A DNA stretch of 50,838 bases from Ulvibacterium marinum. Its GTDB lineage: Bacteria > Bacteroidota > Bacteroidia > Flavobacteriales > Flavobacteriaceae. Numbering within the stretch: position 1 is the first letter of the stretch; each line of letters starts with the position of its first letter. A program made the translations under genes and the position numbers. This document shows positions 24,971 to 32,180 of this stretch, one piece after another. The stretch covers positions 1-50,838 of the forward strand of contig NZ_RBCJ01000008.1 of NCBI RefSeq assembly GCF_003626755.1, in the 5' to 3' direction. The notes under the pieces were generated by a model. That model was not told the DNA's origin and made no database searches. It saw only the letters and a list, made by a program, of their open reading frames with translations.

Positions 24971-25183
24971 ATGATAGGGAAGGGTACGGTTGTAGAATGG
25001 AATTGGGGTAATGGTACCGCGAGGGGAAAGGTTGTGGAATCATATGCTTCCAAGGTAACAAAAACCATTAAAAACACTTCGGTTACCCGAAACGGGGAAA
25101 AGGGAAATAGGGCCCTGTACATTAAACAAGAAGACGGGGATTATGTTCTAAAAAGTGAAAGCGAGGTACAACGTGTAGATTGA
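24971..25183 (+). CDS. DUF2945 (Hva1-type Tudor-like) small protein
   Basis: A 70-residue protein with the typical GKGTVVEWNWGNGTARGKVV start and the terminal ALYIKQEDGDYVLKSESEV. This is the one-domain SH3/Tudor-like fold called DUF2945 or hypervirulence-associated domain. Such proteins are often found among general-stress genes, and the role is unknown, perhaps in nucleic acid binding. Length and sequence are complete. It is convergent with the KtrB remnant 10 bp away. Confidence 0.88.
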   Translation: MIGKGTVVEWNWGNGTARGKVVESYASKVTKTIKNTSVTRNGEKGNRALYIKQEDGDYVLKSESEVQRVD

Positions 25184-25193
25184 TAGGGATAGT

Positions 25194-25720
25194 TTACACG
25201 GCCAAATCTTCTTCGTAAACCTCGGCATCCTTTTTTTGTTGACCTCTGGACCATACAGCAATGCCAAAGGTAAGGACTCCTAATCTACCTCTAAACATTA
25301 ACAGAATTATAAAGATTTTACCCAAATCGCTCAGTTCTCCTGTAATTCCGGTACTGAGCCCAACAGTACCTAAGGCCGAAGCAACTTCGAAAAGAATTTT
25401 TTCAAACGGGAAGTCTTCACTAAAGGAAAGCGTAAATGTGCCCAGAAATATGATGGATGTATAAAATATGAAGGAAGAGGTAGCCACATAAAGGCGCTCA
25501 AACGGGATACTTCTGCCCAGAAAGGTAATTTTTTCCGTCCTCTCAGCCTACTCTTCATAATGGCCAAAACAGGCACTGAGGTCTTCTGTACAATGGGCAG
25601 ACAGAGTAAGACAAAACCAACAAGAACATAGGTGAAAAAACCATAGAACAAATTCTGCTGGGGAGACATCCCAAGTTTAAATCTCTTGTATTTCCTGTAA
25701 GTCCTTTTTAATAAATTCAT
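25194..25720 (-). pseudogene. Remnant of a KtrB/TrkH potassium transporter
   Basis: The first 55 residues match the start of a KtrB-type protein (LGMSPQQNLFYGFFTYVLVG, then LPIVQKTS). The next recognisable part is far downstream in the family (MKSRLRGRKK, then ITFLGRSIPFERLY in another frame). The C-terminal 97 residues retain a pore-like ALGTVGLSTGIT. A normal KtrB has about 450-600 residues, so roughly 300 are missing. The two parts are also out of frame by one base at a six-T run (25529-25534 on the plus strand). Function is certainly lost. Confidence 0.85.
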
Positions 25721-25810
25721 GGAAAATGGAGGCCGTGTCGGTATTTAGTGCTCATTCAAATGAAAATATAAGGTAGCAAATCAAAATAGTACTGCTCCAT
25801 ATCTTAGTCG

Positions 25811-26692
25811 TCATTTTTTTTCTGTTTGGATTTTGAGCGATTCTGGAAAATCTAAAGTGCGAATAGGGAAGGGAATGGTAATATCATTTTTGTCAAATGC
25901 TGTTTTAATTAGAATGAGAGCTTCCGTTTTTGCCTTGGCCACTTCCAATGCGGAGGTGGAGTCTATCCAAAAACGAACCTCAAAATTTATGGCGCTATCG
26001 CCAAACTCTTTATAAAGAAAGATGATGTCCTCTTTGTTTTCCACCTCATCAAAAGCCTCTGAAATTCGTTTTATCACCAATTCCCTTACAAAATTAAGAT
26101 CGGAGGAGTAACCGACTCCACATCCTAAAATTACTCGGGATTGGGCAGTTGTTGAGAAATTTTTGATAGGATTTTCAACAACTAATTTATTGGGTATATA
26201 TACAAGGTTGTTATCGGGCTGTTTGAGTGTTACGGAGCGCAGGTCCAAGTCCACTACCTCTCCTTCAAACCCGTTACTCTCTATCCAATCCCCAAATTTT
26301 AGATGTTTAACATACGACAGGACGATTCCTGAATACGTATTTGCCAGAGCACCTTGTAAGGCTAGACCAACGGCGAGCCCAACTACCCCGGCACCGGCCA
26401 AAATTGCATTGAGGGTCTTGCTTAAATTTAAAATGCCTAAAACCAAAAAAAGTCCGAAAAGGATAATTACCACAGACATCAATTTGGATATCAAATTCTG
26501 CATGGAAGCTTGTAGCTTGGTTCGCTCCAGAATTTTGGATGATAACTTGTTGATATACCTGGAAAGAACGAGGGCAATGACAAAAACCAAGACCGCAATA
26601 ATCAAGTTGGGCAGATTAACGACCAAGGCATCAAACCATGATTCGAGCTTTTCTACCATTTTCAGCCAGGCTTCGTTAAATTTTTTGTCCAT
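25811..26692 (-). CDS. mscS: MscS-family small-conductance mechanosensitive channel
   Basis: The 293-residue length is typical of MscS. It has three N-terminal membrane helices (27-50, 70-90, 95-120), the glycine/alanine-rich pore helix GAGVVGLAVGLALQGALANTYSG, and the beta domain with GDWIESNGFEGEVVDLDLRSV, which is characteristic. It releases small solutes when the membrane is stretched by osmotic downshift. It lies about 90 bp upstream of the KtrB remnant and 23 bp downstream of the hemerythrin gene, so they are probably co-transcribed. Confidence 0.93.
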   Translation of the reverse strand: MDKKFNEAWLKMVEKLESWFDALVVNLPNLIIAVLVFVIALVLSRYINKLSSKILERTKLQASMQNLISKLMSVVIILFGLFLVLGILNLSKTLNAILAGAGVVGLAVGLALQGALANTYSGIVLSYVKHLKFGDWIESNGFEGEVVDLDLRSVTLKQPDNNLVYIPNKLVVENPIKNFSTTAQSRVILGCGVGYSSDLNFVRELVIKRISEAFDEVENKEDIIFLYKEFGDSAINFEVRFWIDSTSALEVAKAKTEALILIKTAFDKNDITIPFPIRTLDFPESLKIQTEKK

Positions 26693-26715
26693 TATTTTCC
26701 TCTAAGAACTGTTTC

Positions 26716-27147
26716 CTATTTAGTATTCATATGGTCTTGGTAGGCTTTGGATAGACTTTCTTTTTGGCTTGTTGAGAGGACTTTGCCTGCTATCTGGAAT
26801 ACTTGATGTTCTTCCTCGTCCAAATGGTGTTCCACCCTTTCCTTTAGATTTTTGGCGATTCTCAACCATGCAGGGGAGCTAAAATCAGTTTGGTCCAACT
26901 CTGTGATCAACTCATCGATTTCATGATGCTCAGCAATACCATGCCGGGCTTTTTCTTGAGTTTTGTCACTGTCTATCAAAGGTTTATAGAAATACCTTTC
27001 TTCGGCGTCGGCATGGGTCTCCAGTGCTGTCCTTAGGTTTTTAAATAGCTGTTGCCTCTTTTTTGTGTCTCCCGAGGTGCTCACCAATTGTTTCAATAAG
27101 TCACGTTGCTTATCATGATCTTCACGTAATGCTTTGAATATATCCAT
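26716..27147 (-). CDS. Hemerythrin-like HHE-domain protein
   Basis: A 143-residue four-helix protein carrying HHE-type ligand groups: REDHDKQ (His10), ETHADAEERYF, IAEHHEIDEL and ERVEHHLDEEEHQVF. Such proteins bind a di-iron centre and are involved in oxygen or iron sensing and repair under oxidative or nitrosative stress. It is cytoplasmic. It shares the strand and probably the transcript with the MscS gene. Confidence 0.88.
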   Translation of the reverse strand: MDIFKALREDHDKQRDLLKQLVSTSGDTKKRQQLFKNLRTALETHADAEERYFYKPLIDSDKTQEKARHGIAEHHEIDELITELDQTDFSSPAWLRIAKNLKERVEHHLDEEEHQVFQIAGKVLSTSQKESLSKAYQDHMNTK

Positions 27148-27165
27148 TATATTATGTTATAGTTT

Positions 27166-27209
27166 CTAAAAATGGAAATGGCCCCGGGTGTAGTATGCCA
27201 GGACCATTT
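27166..27209 (-). terminator. Rho-independent terminator of the 27227-27802 gene
   Basis: On the minus strand a 12-bp stem (plus coordinates 27198-27209 with 27176-27187) with a 10-base loop is followed by CCATTTTTAG. Two of its pairs are G-T in the minus-strand RNA but would be A-C mismatches on the other strand, so it is built for this direction. Confidence 0.65.
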
Positions 27210-27226
27210 ACAAACAACCAAACCAA

Positions 27227-27802
27227 CTATTTTGCGTAGATGACCTTATAATCCCCTACTTTATTTTTTAAGGTCTCCAAATCATTCACATAAGTATGTT
27301 GCGTGTTAAAGACCCTGTCCGGCTTATCCCCGACTATATAATGTTTTACTTCCAAATCGGGAGCGTTTAGTGTAACTTGGTCGGAGATACGCATTTTTTT
27401 ATCTCCAATGGTATGCTGTGTTTGTGTTAGTTCGGAAATAACAAACAGTTTGTTTCCGTTGGCCCAGATTTCCTTTATGTTAATCTCATGTTCTTTGCCC
27501 GTTACCTCCGCCTCAATCATTAAGGTCCGTTCTTCCTTCTCATTATCGTTTGGCATGTCTACATCAATGAAGGGAACTTCTACCTGCTCTTCTTCCATGA
27601 CAATGACAATTTTTGGAATCTCAACGGTTTTGGTTGTTGTTCCCACGTTTACATCGGCCCAATCCACTTCATATTCCGGTAATTCACCGGCGTCCGCGGT
27701 TACATCTACATCAATTTCGGGTAGTTCGCCCTTTTCCTCTTTTTTTATGTTACAACTTAATATGGCTATGGATACAGTAATTAGAAATAGTGCTTTTTTC
27801 AT
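27227..27802 (-). CDS. Acidic lipoprotein of unknown function
   Basis: A 191-residue lipoprotein (lipobox ILSC, Cys17). Residues 25-85 are repetitive and acidic, with recurring ELPEIDVDV / ELPEYEVDW and EVPFIDVDMP motifs. The second half is beta-rich. I cannot name the family. It sits alone between a terminator and a possible promoter and probably forms its own unit in the stress island. Confidence 0.65.
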   Translation of the reverse strand: MKKALFLITVSIAILSCNIKKEEKGELPEIDVDVTADAGELPEYEVDWADVNVGTTTKTVEIPKIVIVMEEEQVEVPFIDVDMPNDNEKEERTLMIEAEVTGKEHEINIKEIWANGNKLFVISELTQTQHTIGDKKMRISDQVTLNAPDLEVKHYIVGDKPDRVFNTQHTYVNDLETLKNKVGDYKVIYAK

Positions 27803-27842
27803 TTTAAGAAAGGATTTTAATTAGATTTTCTTGAATTTGTTA

Positions 27843-27850
27843 CAAAAATA
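27843..27850 (-). promoter_or_regulatory. Possible -7 element of the acidic lipoprotein gene
   Basis: The minus strand reads TATTTTTG, an exact match to TAnnTTTG, 41 bp before the ATG. No convincing -33 TTTG is present at the right distance. Confidence 0.35.
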
Positions 27851-28040
27851 AATAACGGGTACGGCAACTCTGTGCTCTATTGATTTGTTCCTTGACGTGT
27901 TCGCAAAAAGTTTTTATTCCTTTAAAGAATGGCAAACGGAAAAGTTGGCAATCGCATTAAAATTATCACTGAACGGGATACCTTTTGATAATAGATTTTT
28001 TCATCTTTATCGTTACGTTTTGTTTATATAAAACAGCTTT

Positions 28041-28754
28041 ATGGATCAAACCATTGATTTCTCCATGTTGAAGGCAATTTTCATCAATTGCACCCTAAAA
28101 AACTCTTCTCTGGAGAGTCATACGGAGGGGCTAATGCAGGTCTCGATGGACATCATGAAATCTGAGCAAGTGACCGTGGATTATCTGCGATTGGTAGACT
28201 ATAATGTACTCAACGGTCTTTTGCCGGATATGACCAAGGAGGGGGGGTCTCAAGATGATTGGCCCATGATTTATGAAAGGATCATGGCCTCCGACATTCT
28301 GGTAATTGGCACGCCAATTTGGTTAGGGGAAAAGTCTTCCATTGCTACCAAACTCATTGAACGTTTATATGGAATGAGTGGTGAAACCAATGAAAAGGGG
28401 CAATATGCCTACTATGGTAAGGTGGGCGGTTGTGTTGTTACCGGTAATGAGGATGGAATAAAGCACTGTGCAATGGGCATTTTATATGCTTTGCAACATT
28501 TAGGATATAGTATTCCTCCCCAAGCAGATTGTGGGTGGATCGGGGAAGTAGGACCTGGACCTAGTTATTTGGATGAGGAATCCGGCGGCAAGGAAAACGA
28601 GTTTACAAATCGTAATACCACGTTTATGACCTACAACATCCTTCATCTTGCCAAGGCCTTGAAAGAATTGGGCGGTTATCCGGCCTATGGTAACTCCAAG
28701 AAAGATTGGGATGACAGGACCCGATGGAATTTTGAAAACCCGGAATACAGATAG
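28041..28754 (+). CDS. Flavodoxin-like NAD(P)H-dependent reductase-family protein
   Basis: A 237-residue protein with the flavodoxin/WrbA-like fold: a first strand LKAIFINCTLKNSSLESHTE (phosphate loop), ILVIGTPIWLGEKSS in the centre and GKVGGCVVTGNEDGIKHCA near the flavin. It probably binds FMN and reduces a quinone or azo-like substrate. A second ATG (28065) nine codons in would remove only the non-conserved leader MDQTIDFS. It is monocistronic or shares a transcript with the DUF2652 gene 86 bp downstream. Confidence 0.82.
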   Translation: MDQTIDFSMLKAIFINCTLKNSSLESHTEGLMQVSMDIMKSEQVTVDYLRLVDYNVLNGLLPDMTKEGGSQDDWPMIYERIMASDILVIGTPIWLGEKSSIATKLIERLYGMSGETNEKGQYAYYGKVGGCVVTGNEDGIKHCAMGILYALQHLGYSIPPQADCGWIGEVGPGPSYLDEESGGKENEFTNRNTTFMTYNILHLAKALKELGGYPAYGNSKKDWDDRTRWNFENPEYR

Positions 28755-28840
28755 CCATTTTTTGGGATTGTATTTGTTTTTGCATTCCATAAATAAGGTA
28801 ACTTGTCCTTGATAATTTATAGACAAAAAAGATATTAGAT

Positions 28841-29446
28841 ATGAATCCTACTTCCACACTAATTTGTATCCCGGACATTAGCGGTTTCACAGAATTTATG
28901 GGAGAGACAGATTTTGAACTGAGTTCCAAGGTTATTCCCTCCCTTTTAAACAATATTATTTATTCCAATACCATAGGTTTAAAAGTCTCTGAGATCGAAG
29001 GGGATGCCATTTTATTTTATAAAAAGGACGAATTGCCTACTTTGACGGCCTTAGTGGAGCAGTGTTGTTATTTTTATACAGAGTTTTATAAGCAATTGGC
29101 CGTTTTGCGCAAACGCCATTCGGCAATGGACGATGCCGTACATATCCCCAAGATTCTAGGCTTAAAAATTATTTTGCATTACGGAAAGGAGGTAGGCTTG
29201 ACCAAAGTTGGTAATAGCATAAAACTATTTGGAGAGGATTTAATAGTGGCACACCGACTTCTTAAGAACGATATCCCTTTAGAGGAATATTTATTGTTGT
29301 CCGGTAATCTAACGGATTACTATAAAGAAAATGATTTAGCTCAAAAATTTGAATGGGGAAATCTAATGGAACACTCTACTGATTATCCCCAACTCGGAAA
29401 ATTGACCTATCATTATATTGGCTTTAAACCACTGGTCCAAAAATAA
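28841..29446 (+). CDS. DUF2652 protein with class III nucleotide-cyclase-like fold
   Basis: A 201-residue protein with the cyclase-type metal motif LICIPDISGFTEFM near the start and the second motif VSEIEGDAILFY at about 47-58. These are the DUF2652 landmarks and the fold of class III cyclases. The N-terminal Asp and the second acidic residue are present. The remaining catalytic residues of a cyclase are not clearly so, and nucleotide cyclase activity has not been shown for this family to my knowledge. It is cytoplasmic and lies 170 bp before the fourth PchR-like regulator. Confidence 0.8.
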   Translation: MNPTSTLICIPDISGFTEFMGETDFELSSKVIPSLLNNIIYSNTIGLKVSEIEGDAILFYKKDELPTLTALVEQCCYFYTEFYKQLAVLRKRHSAMDDAVHIPKILGLKIILHYGKEVGLTKVGNSIKLFGEDLIVAHRLLKNDIPLEEYLLLSGNLTDYYKENDLAQKFEWGNLMEHSTDYPQLGKLTYHYIGFKPLVQK

Positions 29447-29616
29447 CTGTAAAAGTCTTTGTTATAGGTATGTTATCGTTTCCAATCCATATCTTTAATC
29501 AAAGAACTAAATATGGGTAATTTGCCCAAACTCAAATAAGGATAAAACCAAGATGCTTTAAGTAATAGCTGTAATTCTAAATAGATGGTAGTTGCCCCAA
29601 ATTTAAATTCGCCAAA

Positions 29617-30648
29617 ATGGAAATAACAATTGATGCCAAAAGCACGGAGGGTCTTGTCAAACAATTGCAAAAGGCAATTGGCGGTACCATTACCGAAAGG
29701 TGGGGCGAGTATACCCTTACCGTCAATAATCTTACCGCCAGTGGTAATATACGATTCATCACCTTTGATTGGGGTATAAATCTTTTGGAATACGATATCA
29801 CTTTTTTTGAGGATATTACTTTGGTGATGGATGCTTCGGAGTACAACCCGATTCATTTTACCTATTGTTTGGAAGGCTTTTGTAGACATCGGTTTGGCTA
29901 CCAACCAGAAAGCGAGATCCGTACCCTAGAGCAATTTCAATCGGTTATTATAACCAGTAGGGATGGGGGTTACAATTATGGGTATTTTCCAAAAAACATC
30001 AAACTGGCTATTAATGTAATCCAAATCGCCAGAAAAGCATTCTTAAAAAAACGACTTAGCCCGGTAGATGCTTTGAATAAAAAGCTCTACGAAGTTTTTG
30101 TGGATGAGGATCATGAAAATGTCTTTGCCCACTTTGGCTCGTATGACTTGAAATTGGCCGACAAAATAGGTGCGTTACGAAAAGTGAAGACTAATGGGAT
30201 GGTTCGGATTATGCAGGTTGAAGGCCTTGTTTATGAAATTCTATCCCTACATATTTCACAACATAACAAAGCCGTGAACAATGCTATGCCAGAGACCTCC
30301 TTACTTCGTAGGGAACTTAAGGTAATACGAAAATTGGCCAATGAAATTGCCAAAAATGTATCCAAAGAGTATACATTGGAAAAACTCTCAAGAGCATCCG
30401 GCTTATCCCAGGCCAAACTTCAGGAAGGGTTTAAATTGCTGTACACGCGCACGGTAACCGAATACATTCGTCACGCCCGGTTGGAAGAGGCACGCGACTA
30501 TATTCGTAATACCGATATGAGCATTTCCGAAATTGTATATACCATAGGATTCAGTAGTCGAAGTTATTTTTCCAAGATTTTTAAAAGAAAATATGGGATA
30601 AGTCCTAGTGAGTTTCAACAAAACGTTTTGGTTCCATTGGAAGAATAA
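29617..30648 (+). CDS. PchR-like AraC-family regulator (paralogue 4)
   Basis: A 343-residue protein, the closest in the set to paralogue 2 in the first module (IRFITFDWGINLLEYDITFF, then FGSYDLKLADKIGAL). The C-terminal motifs are LSRASGLSQAKLQEGFKLLY and ISEIVYTIGFSSRSYFSKIF. The divergence pattern is the same as for the others: variable sensing half and conserved DNA-binding half. It precedes the minus-strand YtxH/holin/DUF6327-like cluster in convergent orientation. Confidence 0.85.
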   Translation: MEITIDAKSTEGLVKQLQKAIGGTITERWGEYTLTVNNLTASGNIRFITFDWGINLLEYDITFFEDITLVMDASEYNPIHFTYCLEGFCRHRFGYQPESEIRTLEQFQSVIITSRDGGYNYGYFPKNIKLAINVIQIARKAFLKKRLSPVDALNKKLYEVFVDEDHENVFAHFGSYDLKLADKIGALRKVKTNGMVRIMQVEGLVYEILSLHISQHNKAVNNAMPETSLLRRELKVIRKLANEIAKNVSKEYTLEKLSRASGLSQAKLQEGFKLLYTRTVTEYIRHARLEEARDYIRNTDMSISEIVYTIGFSSRSYFSKIFKRKYGISPSEFQQNVLVPLEE

Positions 30649-30707
30649 TACAATAAAAAATGTGACATTAAGGCGCTTCCCTAGTAAGAGCAAAAATGAT
30701 AGTTGCC

Positions 30708-30908
30708 TTATCGGAATAACTTTCGCACCAAGTATAAAATTCCATATTTCTTGACTGCAGAAAGTATGGTGCCAAGCCAGTTATAAGGACTTAAATCCTC
30801 TTTCACCTCATTTTTAAGACCCTTCATTTCTTCCCAAGCAATTTGCCTTTCCAAATGTAACCGTTTTAAATCGTATTTTATTTCCTCTAAGTTATTGTAG
30901 ACTTTCAT
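30708..30908 (-). CDS. Small soluble protein, probable DUF6327
   Basis: 66 residues from the ATG that gives MKVYNNLEEIKYDL. An in-frame TTG three codons earlier is less likely. The protein has a helical charged part with LERQIAWEEMKGLKNEVKED, then a short hydrophobic stretch and a basic end. It resembles the small protein commonly third in YtxH/holin operons of flavobacteria. Its start lies 1 bp after the stop of the holin-like gene, so translation is coupled. Confidence 0.7.
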   Translation of the reverse strand: MKVYNNLEEIKYDLKRLHLERQIAWEEMKGLKNEVKEDLSPYNWLGTILSAVKKYGILYLVRKLFR

Positions 30909-30909
30909 T

Positions 30910-31257
30910 TTACTCAAAAAAATCTGTTGACAATTTCTGTACTATGAAATTGTCGATTTTAGTTCTAAACCGATAGACCAAACCACCTAATATCAGGAAA
31001 AACAAACCTATGACCAAACAGGCCAAGATGGTATTTTCCATAAGCCTCCCCAGAGCCAAAATCCCGGCAACCGCCATAATAATCAGGCTTATGAAAAAAA
31101 GCCCCCCTATAAGTGCAATTTTACAGAATCTGCCCATGACCATGGCCAATTGCTGAAAAATTTTTAGCTTGTAATATTCTTGGGTTTTTTTGTAGTACTG
31201 CTCTCCTACGTCAACAGCCTTGTTAGAAGTATCGTTCAAGGATTCAAAAACGGACAT
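30910..31257 (-). CDS. Phage-holin-like (DUF1469-type) small membrane protein
   Basis: A 115-residue protein with a soluble N-terminal helix (SLNDTSNKAVDVGEQYYKKT), two membrane helices (about 46-70 and 75-98) and a charged tail. It fits the stand-alone 'phage holin family' proteins of stress operons and is not a lysis gene. It overlaps the stop of the YtxH gene by one base (TAATG) and is the middle of a three-gene operon. Confidence 0.83.
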   Translation of the reverse strand: MSVFESLNDTSNKAVDVGEQYYKKTQEYYKLKIFQQLAMVMGRFCKIALIGGLFFISLIIMAVAGILALGRLMENTILACLVIGLFFLILGGLVYRFRTKIDNFIVQKLSTDFFE

Positions 31258-31589
31258 TAGGATGTTTTCTGTAATTTTTTGTTCTTGGTTTTCAAGGCAG
31301 CCAATTTTTTCTCAAGTGTCGTAATAAGATCTTCGGTTTTATAACTTACATCGGAAACTATGGATTCAACTTTGGAATCCAAGGTCTCCTTGTTGTTGGA
31401 TACAGTGTCCACCACTCTATCCTTAATGTCCAAAGCCTTCACTTCCAAGTTCTCTTTTGCTTCCAATGCTTTCTCGGTGACTTTTCTTCTTGTATTTACC
31501 CCCTTATCGGGTGCGTAAAGTATACCGACTATTGCACCGATGGCAGTTCCTGCCAGAATACCTAGGAATGTATTTGTGTTATCGCTCAT
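31257..31589 (-). CDS. YtxH-domain protein
   Basis: A 110-residue protein with the typical N-terminal membrane segment FLGILAGTAIGAIVGILYAP, the DKG loop and a long amphipathic charged helix (KVTEKALEAKENLEVKALDI). YtxH-type proteins are general-stress proteins known from Bacillus, where they belong to the sigma-B regulon. The function is unknown. It is the first gene of the operon with the holin-like and DUF6327-like genes. Confidence 0.85.
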   Translation of the reverse strand: MSDNTNTFLGILAGTAIGAIVGILYAPDKGVNTRRKVTEKALEAKENLEVKALDIKDRVVDTVSNNKETLDSKVESIVSDVSYKTEDLITTLEKKLAALKTKNKKLQKTS

Positions 31590-31773
31590 TATAAACGGAT
31601 TTTAAGGTTAATAATTCATTTTGAGGCAAAGCTCTGGCTTTTTTGCAAATGGGATTAACTCAAATAACATAAAGATTAACGGAGATACCACAACGCAAAA
31701 GTGTTAAGATTTTTATCGAAAGCATTAATTCGGGGGTTTCGATAATTGTAGTTTTATCCTACTAAACGTAATT

Positions 31774-31944
31774 ATGATGAAGCAAGGAGAGGAAACAACC
31801 AAATTTGTAAAGGAAAACCACCATCCTACAGAAAAATATATTCTTCAAAAAAAAAGGAAAACCAAAATAGGCACCTATATAATTACAGCCATTCTGTTGA
31901 TGATTATAGTAGCTTTAATTCTCTCGGCAGCGGATATACGGTAA
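31774..31944 (+). CDS. Small C-terminally anchored membrane protein
   Basis: A 56-residue protein with a charged N-terminal half (EETTKFVKENHHPTEKYI) and a single C-terminal helix (YIITAILLMIIVALILSA). No family is recognised. It was read directly from the sequence, with ATG ATG at 31774 and TAA at 31942. It lies about 185 bp from the divergent YtxH gene and 236 bp before the phosphoesterase-barrel gene. Confidence 0.5.
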   Translation: MMKQGEETTKFVKENHHPTEKYILQKKRKTKIGTYIITAILLMIIVALILSAADIR

Positions 31945-32180
31945 ATATTGTTCGCTCCTGCAAAGAGGTTTTTATCATTCCTTCCCGGAGCTAAAGATTC
32001 TAAAGCACGTATAGAATGGTGATAGCTTGTCCGTAATTATTGGCCGGATGGCAAAACAATCAAATAATAAATTATTCTTGGCCTATTTGAAATTTGGGAT
32101 TATGCCTTATTTATTTTGAACCTACCCAAAGATCAGGTACTTAACCGTAAGGATTTAAGAGGCCAGCTTTAAAAAGGTGT

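Noticed and set aside
26163-26705. 180-residue open frame opposite the MscS gene
   Set aside because: It lies wholly antisense to a well-conserved mscS and has no recognisable domain.
27408-27824. 138-residue open frame opposite the acidic lipoprotein gene
   Set aside because: The Ser/Thr-rich translation is what an Asp/Glu-rich gene gives in the reverse frame. The lipoprotein has a clear lipobox and terminator.
30910-31257. Phage holin as a sign of a prophage
   Set aside because: The gene sits in the common YtxH / holin-like / small protein stress operon, and no other phage gene is nearby.
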